Of a stretch of 15,179 bases of DNA, positions 1 to 7,196 are shown in pieces. Both the position numbers and the translations under genes were made by a program. Source of the stretch: Acidobacteriota bacterium. Lineage in GTDB: Bacteria > Acidobacteriota > Terriglobia > Terriglobales > Acidobacteriaceae. The notes beneath the pieces were generated by a model. That model had not been told where the DNA came from. It was given only the letters and a program-made list of their open reading frames with translations, and did no database searches. The first letter of the stretch is position 1. Each line of letters opens with the position of its first letter. The stretch is from assembly GCA_021778815.1 (NCBI GenBank), contig JAJYBW010000028.1:1-15179 (forward strand). Direction: 5' to 3'.

Positions 1-345
1 CTGGCCAAACGCGCACAGCGGATAGAACGCGACCATGTCGTCTTCGTGCTCGACGCCGCGATAGATTTCGGCGAGGTCGCAGAATTTGTCGAGGTAGAGA
101 GTTGCGAATCCATGGATGGAAATCGTACCGAGGTCACCCCCACTGCCTTTGACCCACAACACCTGAGTGGGTTTTCCATTCAGTGCATCGGGCTGAGAGA
201 CCTTGGCGCTGGTGTTTCCGCCGCCGTAATTGGTGATGCGCAAATCAGATCCGAGCAGGTTGGAGCGGTAGCGCAGAAGTTCAGGCTCGGTTAGCGTTGC
301 GGCAAGCTTCATATCCCAGCGATTTTCCAGGTAGCGATTCGGCAT
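1..345 (-). CDS. rhaEW: Bifunctional rhamnulose-1-phosphate aldolase / L-lactaldehyde dehydrogenase, N-terminal 115 codons (partial)
   Basis: This is the start of a gene that leaves the window on the left; the 345 visible bases are 115 whole codons with no stop. The protein opens MPNRYLENRWD and continues with LLRYRSNLLGSDLRITNYGG, GGNTSAK and LWVKGSGGDLG, which I recognise as the class II aldolase/adducin domain of the fused enzyme (full family length about 700 residues). By family knowledge it cleaves L-rhamnulose-1-phosphate to DHAP and L-lactaldehyde in the cytoplasm, and its C-terminal short-chain dehydrogenase domain, not visible here, oxidises lactaldehyde to lactate. The ATG at 345-343 has a good Shine-Dalgarno (AGAAGGGG on the minus strand, about 349-356). 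It follows the regulator and lutABC on the same strand, fitting lactate as the shared intermediate. The symbol follows the RhaE/RhaW fusion naming; other databases call it RhaD. Confidence 0.9.
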   Translation of the reverse strand, partial: MPNRYLENRWDMKLAATLTEPELLRYRSNLLGSDLRITNYGGGNTSAKVSQPDALNGKPTQVLWVKGSGGDLGTISIHGFATLYLDKFCDLAEIYRGVEHEDDMVAFYPLCAFGQ

Positions 346-575
346 TATGCCCCTTCTGGCGGTTACGGACGAGGTAGGTCTCACTCCTGGTCCCAATAAG
401 GGTTGAAATGGATTCACCGGGTCTCCAGGGAATGCATAGCATGCCTTAAGCCGGGAACCGTTAGTGGGCTGAGACGCCCGACATTACAGAATATCTGTGT
501 CGAACTGCGCGCAGCCTGCCCAACTTCCCCGATCATACAATAGGGCAACTGTTTCCGATTTGAAACGCTGGAATT
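346..575 (-). promoter_or_regulatory. Intergenic region upstream of rhaEW, probable own promoter
   Basis: These 230 bases separate the end of the regulator gene from rhaEW, which is long enough for a separate promoter. I see no convincing -35/-10 pair. Two short symmetric elements stand out: GTTTC-N6-GAAAC at 551-566, just after the regulator stop codon, and the 10-bp palindrome CTGCGCGCAG at 505-514. Either could be an operator, but neither matches the palindrome upstream of lutA exactly. No coding signal is apparent in this stretch. Confidence 0.3.
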
Positions 576-1694
576 TCATCGAGGGGGTTTTGCACTCTCC
601 GGCGGGGACTGCGTTCGTTCGACTACCTTGTGTTCCACGTAGTTGTAGGGTGGAACGTTTCGCCCGGCCAACATGGAAAGTCCCAGCTGAATCAGGCGTG
701 CGCCGTAGGTGTCTGCCTGGTGCGAGACGGAGCCGATCAGCGGACTTCGAGGGGACGCGATTTCTTCAAGCGCCTCTTCAATGCAGTCCTGTCCCACTAC
801 GGCGACGTGACGTTCTCGCTTCAGCGCACGAGCGGCCTGGACCGCGCCCAGGGCACTGGCGTCGGTTGCTGCGGCAATTAGAATGCCCCGATCTTTCGGG
901 TGGCGATGCAGAAAATCCAGAACCAAATGGTAGCTAATGTCCTGCAATCCGCGGCCATCCATGCGAACAAAGGCTTCGATTGGAATGTCGGGAAGACTTG
1001 AGCGCACACCTTCAAATGCTCCTGTGATGCGGCTCTGAACCAGCGGGCCCGCTTCGGCAAGGTCGAGGCCAAGAACCCAACTCGTCTTGCCGGCCCAGTT
1101 CTGCTGTGCGTAATGGGCGAGCAATTGCCCGGCCTCGAATCCGACTCGAAAATTATCGACTCCAAAAAACACTGCATGGGGGTGTGGAATATCGACGGCA
1201 ATCAACGGAATGCCGGCGCCGGCAATTTTGTCTCCAATGATGGCGGCTACGTCCTGATCAACTTGAAATTCAATGACGAGATCCACGCCGCAACGCACGA
1301 ATTCGTCCGCGTTTCGAACGGCAATCGTTGGATCGTACTGGTTGTCGAGGATCAAAAGGTCGATGCCGGTATCGGCGGCCGCAGCCTGCAAACTTTTTGT
1401 GACGGCTTGCGAAAAGGACATCTCAGCGGACTGGCAACCGAAGCCGAATACCTTCTTGGTGGGGCCGCTGATCGGTCGATAGAGCCCGTCTTGCGACTGC
1501 GCGATGTAACCCCGGTGGGCCAAGGTTTTCAGGATCCGATACACAGTTGTCTTTGAGATTTCTGTTCGCTGATGCATGCTTTCCAGCGACATAGGCTTGC
1601 CCTCGCGCTGGAGAATCTCTAAGACGTCGAGCGCCTTCGAGAGAACCGGGATGAGATAAAGCCGCTTGGGCGATGCCTTGGCCAACCGTGTCAC
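576..1694 (-). CDS. Transcriptional regulator: IclR-type winged helix fused to a LacI/RbsB-type sugar-binding domain
   Basis: Counting from the start chosen here (372 aa), residues about 15-72 form an IclR-type N-terminal helix-turn-helix (VLSKALDVLEIL, then SKTTVYRILKTLAHRGYIA). The rest, about 80-357, looks like a type-1 periplasmic-binding domain as in LacI or ribose-binding proteins (VFFGVDNFRVGFEAGQLL, then VAVVGQDC). IclR proteins usually carry a GAF-like effector domain, so this pairing is unusual. The role is inferred: a sugar or sugar-phosphate-responsive regulator of the surrounding rhamnose/lactate genes. The longest frame starts with TTG at 1748, but that codon lies inside a strong hairpin (1731-1763). 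I prefer GTG at 1694, preceded by GGAAAGAG; TTG at 1685, preceded by AGGTGA, is also possible. The gene follows lutC on the same strand. Confidence 0.8.
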   Translation of the reverse strand: MTRLAKASPKRLYLIPVLSKALDVLEILQREGKPMSLESMHQRTEISKTTVYRILKTLAHRGYIAQSQDGLYRPISGPTKKVFGFGCQSAEMSFSQAVTKSLQAAAADTGIDLLILDNQYDPTIAVRNADEFVRCGVDLVIEFQVDQDVAAIIGDKIAGAGIPLIAVDIPHPHAVFFGVDNFRVGFEAGQLLAHYAQQNWAGKTSWVLGLDLAEAGPLVQSRITGAFEGVRSSLPDIPIEAFVRMDGRGLQDISYHLVLDFLHRHPKDRGILIAAATDASALGAVQAARALKRERHVAVVGQDCIEEALEEIASPRSPLIGSVSHQADTYGARLIQLGLSMLAGRNVPPYNYVEHKVVERTQSPPESAKPPR

Positions 1695-1730
1695 CTGTAA
1701 GAAACTCTTTCCAATGCACAAAGATGTTCT

Positions 1731-1763
1731 CTGCGAAGGCGCCAACAAAGATCGCCTTCGCAG
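1731..1763 (-). other. Perfect 11-bp hairpin between lutC and the regulator
   Basis: CTGCGAAGGCG at 1731-1741 and CGCCTTCGCAG at 1753-1763 are exact reverse complements around an 11-base loop. In the minus-strand transcript the stem begins six bases after the lutC TGA. No T-run follows, so it is not a classical intrinsic terminator. It may protect the upstream lutABC mRNA end, attenuate readthrough into the regulator, or hide the TTG start codons at 1748 and 1745 that fall in its loop. Confidence 0.6.
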
Positions 1764-1769
1764 GAGGAT

Positions 1770-2450
1770 TCAAACCACAATCACGCAATCCAGAACACGG
1801 GGCCCATGCACTCCCTGAATTCGAGTCATCTCAATATCCGCAGTGGCAGAGGGGCCAGAAATCAGGGTGATTGGCTGCAGACGATGCGCCTCAAGCGCGC
1901 GGAATCCCTCCGGCACAGTTTCGACAATCGTGGATGCGCGGACAACGCAAAGATGGTAGTCCGGAAGCAGGGTTAGCGCACGGCGGTTTCCGTTGGAAGT
2001 GTGACAGAGGGCAAGTGTTCCCGTGGCGGCAATCGCAACGGTGCACCCCGTCAGCACTCCGTCGCAGTCCTCAATCTCGGAATAAGAAAGTTCATTGTCG
2101 TACACAAACTTCAGACCGTCCTGAGACAACCACATTGGGTCGACATCCCGGGACACAAGAAGTTTCTGCTTGGTTCGTGACTGCAGAATGTCCGCCACCT
2201 TGGCAGCAACATCCACCGACTGGCACTTGTACACGCCTGCGCCGTAATCGATAAATCGCTCGGTGAGCAGTTGGACACGACCCGCATCCGCGAGAGAGCT
2301 GTTTTGCCGGTAGGTCCGAGGAATGGTCCGCCACGATTCGTCCGCCGTAGGTTCGCGATCTACACCTAAAATTCCTCGGTTTGCGGAACGAATGCGGGCG
2401 AGGATCTCCGACCGCGCGCTCATAGGATCATGCAATGGAATCTCACTCAT
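1770..2450 (-). CDS. lutC: Lactate utilization protein C (LUD domain)
   Basis: This is the LutC/YkgG-type LUD-domain subunit of the lactate oxidation complex, which with LutA and LutB converts L-lactate to pyruvate; its exact biochemical role in the complex is not settled. The chosen start gives 226 aa. Family marks are the N-terminal RSEILARIRSA helix, then DGVLTGCTVAIAATGTL and the C-terminal LISGPSATADIEMTRIQGVHG, the conserved end of the family. The ATG at 2450-2448 overlaps the lutB TGA as ATGAGTGA, which supports translational coupling. An internal ATG at 2423, giving MSARSEIL, matches the usual LutC N-terminus and is a fair alternative. No strong Shine-Dalgarno precedes either start, in line with coupling. 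Confidence 0.9.
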   Translation of the reverse strand: MSEIPLHDPMSARSEILARIRSANRGILGVDREPTADESWRTIPRTYRQNSSLADAGRVQLLTERFIDYGAGVYKCQSVDVAAKVADILQSRTKQKLLVSRDVDPMWLSQDGLKFVYDNELSYSEIEDCDGVLTGCTVAIAATGTLALCHTSNGNRRALTLLPDYHLCVVRASTIVETVPEGFRALEAHRLQPITLISGPSATADIEMTRIQGVHGPRVLDCVIVV

Positions 2451-3924
2451 GGTGGGGCTCGGAAGATTGTGGCAGGACTGCGGATGATTCGTGCCGCCCA
2501 TGAAACCATTCGCGGAAGCTTTGTGCGGGAAGCGGACGAAGATCCCTGGTACGGGTCCACCTGCCGAGCACGCTCGGCAGCCGCTCAATCCAACCGCTTC
2601 GTCGAATCCAGGGCCGTTGTGCGATACGGCCGACGCGCTGCGCCATACTGAAACGCGTTGAGTTGGAAAATATCCATCGCATGGCGCGCATCACGACCGC
2701 TTCCGGATGAAGCGCGCTTAATGCCTTGGGTCTGCCGGTGACGACTCGGCCGCGGAGGTGAATCAGAATCTCCGGGATGTTGATTTTGACCGGGCACACT
2801 TCATAACAAGCGCCGCAAAGGCTGGACGCATAGGGAAGCGATTGGCCGCGTTCCATCATTGCGAGCTGCGGCGTTAAGATCGCGCCGATCGGGCCAGCGT
2901 AAACCGAGCCATAGGCATGGCCGCCGGTTTGTCGATACACGGGGCACGTATTCTGGCACGCGCCACAACGAATGCAGTGCAGTGTCTCACGCGCTTCGGG
3001 ATCGCGCAGCACCTCTGTTCTGCGGTTGTCGAGCAGCACGATGTGAAACTCCTGCGGACCATCGCCAGGATGAACGCCCGTCCACACGGAGTTGTATGGA
3101 TTCATCCGCTCGCCGGTTGCCGACCTAGGGAGCAATTGCAGCATGACCTCAAGATCCTGGAAGCGAGGAATGATCTTATCGATGCCCGCGACGGAGATCA
3201 GCGTCCTGGGCAATGTCAGGCACATCCTTCCGTTGCCTTCAGATTCCACAATGCAAACGCCGCCGGTTTCAGCGATCAGGAAGTTCGCACCACTGATGGC
3301 AACCGGGGTGGAAAGAAATTGCCGTCGCAAATGCAGGCGCGCGGCCTCCGCCAAATCCTCCGGTCGGTCGCCGAGGTCAGGGAGGTTCATAGTGCGGGCA
3401 AACAATTCGCGCACCTGGCGGCGATTCTTGTGCAAGGCTGGAACCACAATGTGTGACGGCTTGTCGTGCCCTAGTTGCACGATCAATTCGGCGAGGTCGG
3501 TTTCGACCGGGCTGATGCCGGCGGCTTCCAGCGCGCGGTTTAGGCCAGTCTCCTCGGTGGTCATGCTCTTGATCTTGATGACCTTGCCGGTTGAATGCTT
3601 CGCCAACTGAACCACGATAAGATTGGCCTCTGCCGCATCGCGGGCCCAGTGCACGTGGCCTCCAGCTGCAGTGCACCGATCCTCAAACTGTTCGAGGTAT
3701 AAGTCGAGGTACTCGTGGGCATGGGCGCGGATCCTTTGTCCGGCCTCACGGAGCGCCTGCCAGTCGGGCATTTCGCCGACGACGCGCGCCCTTTTTCCCT
3801 GGATGATGCCAGTCGCATGGCGAAGATTGTTGCGTAATTGTGCGTCTTGCAACAACGGCAGCGCGGCGGTCGGAAAGTCGGGTGAGCGGGAATCCTTGAA
3901 GTCGTGCGCGGGGACTGGGGACAT
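2443..3924 (-). CDS. lutB: Lactate utilization protein B, iron-sulfur subunit
   Basis: A 493-aa LutB/YkgF-type protein. The N-terminal two thirds is a LUD domain (MTTEETGLNRALEAAG near residue 121 and GANFLIAETGGVCIVESEGN near 212-231). It is followed by a ferredoxin-like region with CIRCGACQNTCP (Cys 317, 320, 323, 327) and CGACYEVCP (Cys 370, 373, 377). These seven cysteines are positioned as in 4Fe-4S cluster ligands that pass electrons during lactate oxidation. The C-terminal domain of about 110 residues is typical of LutB. The length is normal for the family. The ATG overlaps the lutA stop codon by one base (TAATG) and the 3' end overlaps lutC, so the three subunits are translationally coupled. 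Their arrangement lutA-lutB-lutC matches the Bacillus operon. Confidence 0.95.
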   Translation of the reverse strand: MSPVPAHDFKDSRSPDFPTAALPLLQDAQLRNNLRHATGIIQGKRARVVGEMPDWQALREAGQRIRAHAHEYLDLYLEQFEDRCTAAGGHVHWARDAAEANLIVVQLAKHSTGKVIKIKSMTTEETGLNRALEAAGISPVETDLAELIVQLGHDKPSHIVVPALHKNRRQVRELFARTMNLPDLGDRPEDLAEAARLHLRRQFLSTPVAISGANFLIAETGGVCIVESEGNGRMCLTLPRTLISVAGIDKIIPRFQDLEVMLQLLPRSATGERMNPYNSVWTGVHPGDGPQEFHIVLLDNRRTEVLRDPEARETLHCIRCGACQNTCPVYRQTGGHAYGSVYAGPIGAILTPQLAMMERGQSLPYASSLCGACYEVCPVKINIPEILIHLRGRVVTGRPKALSALHPEAVVMRAMRWIFSNSTRFSMAQRVGRIAQRPWIRRSGWIERLPSVLGRWTRTRDLRPLPAQSFREWFHGRHESSAVLPQSSEPHHE

Positions 3925-4682
3925 TATCGAGCGCCATTCGATGGAACACGAGAGTCACTATCACTGGCGAGAATTGTCGCGATGTGTTCCGTGCGCATGT
4001 TGGCGCGCTGGCGATGCAGCGCTCCGCCGATGTGCATCAGGCAGGAGTTGTCGCAGGCAGTGCAGACCTCGGCCTGCGTCTTCTTTATGTATTGCAGTTT
4101 TTCCTCGAGCATCGCCCCCGAAACAGCGGAATTCTTAATGGAGAAGGTACCTCCGAAGCCGCAGCACAAATCCCCAGCTTCCATGGGAATCAATTCCAGC
4201 CCGCGCACATTGCGTAACAGGCGAATTGGAACATCCCCGAGGTGCAGGTTGCGCAGCGAATGACAGCTGGAGTGGTAGGTGACGCGGTGCGGGTAGACAG
4301 CGCCGACATCCTCGACTCCAAGGCGATGCACGAGCATTTCAGTGAACTCGTACACACGTGGGAGCAATGCTGCCACTTCGGATTGAAGCGACCTGTCGCC
4401 CGAAGCAAGAGCAATTTTTTCGTAATGCTCCCGCATCATGGTGACGCAGGAAGAGGACGGGACACAGACCACTTCGCTGTCGCGGAACACTTCGACAAAT
4501 CGCCGCACCAATGGCAATGCTTCCGGCTGATAACCGGTGTTGTAATGCATTTGTCCGCAGCAGGTTTGAGCATACGGAAAATCGATGGTATGCCCAAGCC
4601 GCTCCAGCACTCGCACCACCGCAATGCCTATCTCTGGAAACAGCGTGTCGTTGTAGCACGTGATAAACAGAGAGATTCGCAT
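3924..4682 (-). CDS. lutA: Lactate utilization protein A, CCG-domain subunit
   Basis: LutA/YkgE-type protein of 252 aa with two cysteine-rich CCG domains: TCCGQMHYNTG (Cys 41-42) and DLCCGFGGTFSIK (Cys 173-174), plus Cys 73, 79, 140, 207 and 210. In this family the CCG motifs bind iron-sulfur clusters or take part in heterodisulfide-type redox chemistry. Together with LutB and LutC it oxidises lactate in the cytoplasm. The open frame extends upstream to 4796, but the family N-terminus is MRISLFITCYND, so I start at 4682. The extension would also run over the palindrome at 4761-4777. The Shine-Dalgarno is only fair. It is the first gene of the minus-strand operon and divergent from hemE. Confidence 0.93.
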   Translation of the reverse strand: MRISLFITCYNDTLFPEIGIAVVRVLERLGHTIDFPYAQTCCGQMHYNTGYQPEALPLVRRFVEVFRDSEVVCVPSSSCVTMMREHYEKIALASGDRSLQSEVAALLPRVYEFTEMLVHRLGVEDVGAVYPHRVTYHSSCHSLRNLHLGDVPIRLLRNVRGLELIPMEAGDLCCGFGGTFSIKNSAVSGAMLEEKLQYIKKTQAEVCTACDNSCLMHIGGALHRQRANMRTEHIATILASDSDSRVPSNGAR

Positions 4683-4760
4683 GGAGAACTCAATTCCAAT
4701 AGCGCAGCTGTGGTGCGATGGACTCCATCTTACCGCAGTTTCGGATGTGAGTCTTTCAAT

Positions 4761-4787
4761 ACGAAAACAGTTTTCGTTTCGTTTTCG
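4761..4787. promoter_or_regulatory. Candidate operator for lutABC: 17-bp palindrome plus repeated half-site
   Basis: ACGAAAACAGTTTTCGT at 4761-4777 is a perfect inverted repeat (8 + 1 + 8). The half-site GTTTTCG recurs at 4781-4787, exactly 11 bp (about one helical turn) from its copy at 4770-4776. It lies 79-105 bp upstream of the lutA ATG and 113-139 bp upstream of hemE, so it could act on either promoter. GAAAC-N-GTTTC symmetry resembles sites bound by IclR-family proteins such as KdgR, which fits the HTH of the regulator in this cluster. Binding is inferred, not shown. Confidence 0.55.
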
Positions 4788-4899
4788 CATCGTCAATTTC
4801 GTGCTGCGGCGGGTGCGAGGTGCGCAAATCCCATTCGTGAGATAAAGAACTAAGTGTCAAGGACAACTGGTCTTACCGGACAGAGGATAATAGAAAGAC

Positions 4900-6045
4900 A
4901 TGACATCGCACGATAGCCAGAGAGAATCGTCGCCAAAAGAAGTGTTGCCAGCAGATCGCTCCGCGTCGGGCGGCAGCCGCTTTCTGCGCGCTTGTTTGCG
5001 GAAGCCGGTCGATCGAACACCGGTATGGTTTTTGCGACAGGCGGGCCGCTACATGCCCGAGTACCAAGCCGTTCGGCGTGCGCATACCTTGATCGAGATT
5101 TGTAAACGACCGGACCTGGCCGCGGAAGTAACGATTACGGCAGCGGAAAAGTTGGGCGTCGATGCCGCGATTATTTTTGCCGACCTCTTGTTGCCGCTCG
5201 AGCCGATGGGTCTCGATTTTGAATTTCAAGCCGGCGAGGGCCCCAAAGTGCATCGACCGCTTCGCAGTGCGGCGGACATCAATTCGCTAAGGACCGATCG
5301 AACCGCAGACCTTGGGTATGTCGCAGACGCCATCCGCCGAGTGGTGGCCCACTTCGGCGATCGCATGGGAATGATCGGATTTTGCGGCGCGCCGTTCACG
5401 CTGGCCAGTTACATGATTGAAGGCGGCGGCTCGCGAAATTACATTGAGACGAAGCGATTGATGTACGCGGATCCGGCAGCATGGCAAGCGCTGATGCAGA
5501 AGTTGGCGACTGTGTTAGTCGAGTATTCGGCACAGCAGGTCAAGGCGGGCGCAGACGTGATCCAGATTTTCGACAGCTGGGCCGGAGCGCTCTCCGTTAC
5601 GGATTATCGGAAATATGTATTGCCGATCACGACGTCCATGGTGCGTCAGGTGCAGGCCCAGGGAGTGCCGGTGATTTATTTCGGTGTCGACACGGCGACC
5701 TTGTTGCCCAGCATGCGAGAAACCGGCGCGGATGTGATTGGACTCGATTGGCGAATTCCTCTGGATGTGGGAAGACAAGCTGTTGGACAACAATGCGCGG
5801 TACAGGGAAATCTTGATCCCATCGCGCTGTTTGCTCCCGAAGCGATCTTGCGTGCTCGCGTGGAAGAGGTGTTGCGGCAGGCTGGAGGGCATCCAGGGCA
5901 CATCTTCAATGTTGGCCATGGCATTGTGCCGACGACACCGGTTGAAAATGTGCAGCGCGTAGTTCGCTGGGTGCATGAGATTTGCGCACAGATGAAAGGT
6001 GAAGGCGTGGGTCAGTCGCATGCCAGCGTGCCGAGGACAGTATGA
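4900..6045 (+). CDS. hemE: Uroporphyrinogen decarboxylase
   Basis: Decarboxylates the four acetate side chains of uroporphyrinogen III to give coproporphyrinogen III, in the cytoplasm. The 381-aa product carries the first family signature PVWFLRQAGRYMPEY (Arg 46 and Arg 50 bind substrate carboxylates), the conserved FADLL segment with Asp 95, IGFCGAPFTLASYM near 159-172, IFDSWAG, GNLDP and NVGHGIVP (His 340). The first 25 or so residues are extra compared with the usual 340-355 aa and polar, so a later start cannot be ruled out, but no better ATG lies before the signature. Upstream AGAGGATAAT could supply both a -10-like element and a distant Shine-Dalgarno. The stop overlaps the hemH start as ATGA. 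Confidence 0.97.
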   Translation: MTSHDSQRESSPKEVLPADRSASGGSRFLRACLRKPVDRTPVWFLRQAGRYMPEYQAVRRAHTLIEICKRPDLAAEVTITAAEKLGVDAAIIFADLLLPLEPMGLDFEFQAGEGPKVHRPLRSAADINSLRTDRTADLGYVADAIRRVVAHFGDRMGMIGFCGAPFTLASYMIEGGGSRNYIETKRLMYADPAAWQALMQKLATVLVEYSAQQVKAGADVIQIFDSWAGALSVTDYRKYVLPITTSMVRQVQAQGVPVIYFGVDTATLLPSMRETGADVIGLDWRIPLDVGRQAVGQQCAVQGNLDPIALFAPEAILRARVEEVLRQAGGHPGHIFNVGHGIVPTTPVENVQRVVRWVHEICAQMKGEGVGQSHASVPRTV

Positions 6046-7196
6046 CAACGCCAATCCAGAGGAATGCCTCGGCCGGGATAGCCGAGCAGCGCAAATTTGC
6101 GGTACTGTTGCTTGCGCACGGTACTCCAGATACGGTCGATGAGATTGCGGAATATCTGAAGAACGTTGTTAGCGGGCGAGCCATGCCGCAGCATGTTGTG
6201 GAAGAGATTCAAAGCCGCTACGCGCAAATTGGCAAGAGTCCGCTGACGGAGTGGACGCTGCAGCAGGCGACGCTATTGCAGCAGAAAATTGGATTACCCG
6301 TCTATGTCGGCATGCGAAATTGGAAGCCTTATATAGGTGACACGGTGCGACAGATGCGCGCGGATGGGGTGACGGACGCGGTGGCAATTTGCCTGGCGCC
6401 ACAGAATTCCCGCACCAGTGTGGGTCTGTACCGACGGGCAGCGTACGCAGAAGCGGGAAATGCGTTTCGATTTCACTTTATCGACGCGTGGGCAGACCAT
6501 CCTCGGCTTGCGGATGCATTTGCGGATCGCTTACGCCCGACTTGGAAAGAGGCGTGCGCCTCTGTAGGGGAAAAAGTTCCGGTATTATTTACCGCCCACA
6601 GCGTGCCTTGCCGCACTATTCAGGTCGCAGGTGCGGCCAGTCAACCGAGCCACTCGCACTCGATGACACAGCCAAAAAGCGGTGAAGGTTCTCCCGGGGC
6701 AATGCCGTCTGGACCTGTGCGCCCGACAATGGAGGAGCGCTCTTATGCGCTGCCACCCGGTTCAGCCAGCGGGCCTGATCCATATGCAATCGAGACAAAA
6801 CATACAGCGACCCTGGTTGCAGAACGGCTCCTGCCCGACGGGCTGACTTCGCGCGACTGGTACTTTGCGTTTCAAAGCCAGGGCATGTCAGGCGGGCCCT
6901 GGATTGGTCCAACAGTTGAGGAGACTCTCGAATGCTTTCATAGGGACGGCCATCGGGGCGTGGTGTTGCAGCCCATTGGTTTTCTCTGCGATCACGTCGA
7001 AATTCTGTATGACATTGACATTGCATTTCAGGCAACAGCCCGGAAATTAGGATTGGAGTTGTTTCGGCCCGAGTCGCTGAACGCTTCTCCTTTGTTGATT
7101 GCCGCGTTGGCGGATCTGGCCTCTCAGGGCCTTCTGCAGCTTGGCGCTGCGCAGTTGGAAGATCCAGAGGCAGTTGTGTCATCCAATAAAAAATGA
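6042..7196 (+). CDS. hemH: Ferrochelatase (protoporphyrin or coproporphyrin type) with an internal insertion
   Basis: Inserts Fe2+ into a porphyrin, late in haem synthesis. At 384 aa it is longer than a typical bacterial enzyme (about 310-350). Recognisable blocks are VLLLAHGTPD at 21-30, YVGMRNWKPYI near 88-98, LFTAHSVP with the metal-binding His 186, FAFQSQGMSGGPWIGP near 276-290, and GFLCDHVEILYD with Glu 320. Between TAHSVP and DPYAIETKH lies an insertion at about residues 195-245 (bases about 6624-6776), rich in Pro, Ser, Gly and Met, which has no counterpart in B. subtilis HemH as I remember it. The reading frame stays open and both flanks match the family, so the enzyme is probably functional. 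It overlaps hemE and hemY by 4 bp each. Whether it uses coproporphyrin (CpfC) or protoporphyrin cannot be told from sequence reading alone. Confidence 0.94.
   Translation: MTTPIQRNASAGIAEQRKFAVLLLAHGTPDTVDEIAEYLKNVVSGRAMPQHVVEEIQSRYAQIGKSPLTEWTLQQATLLQQKIGLPVYVGMRNWKPYIGDTVRQMRADGVTDAVAICLAPQNSRTSVGLYRRAAYAEAGNAFRFHFIDAWADHPRLADAFADRLRPTWKEACASVGEKVPVLFTAHSVPCRTIQVAGAASQPSHSHSMTQPKSGEGSPGAMPSGPVRPTMEERSYALPPGSASGPDPYAIETKHTATLVAERLLPDGLTSRDWYFAFQSQGMSGGPWIGPTVEETLECFHRDGHRGVVLQPIGFLCDHVEILYDIDIAFQATARKLGLELFRPESLNASPLLIAALADLASQGLLQLGAAQLEDPEAVVSSNKK

Noticed and set aside
4855..4860. Perfect TTGACA on the minus strand upstream of lutA
   Set aside because: No -10-like hexamer at 16-18 bp from it (CGAATG at 17 bp), and it is about 170 bases from the gene, so it is probably chance.
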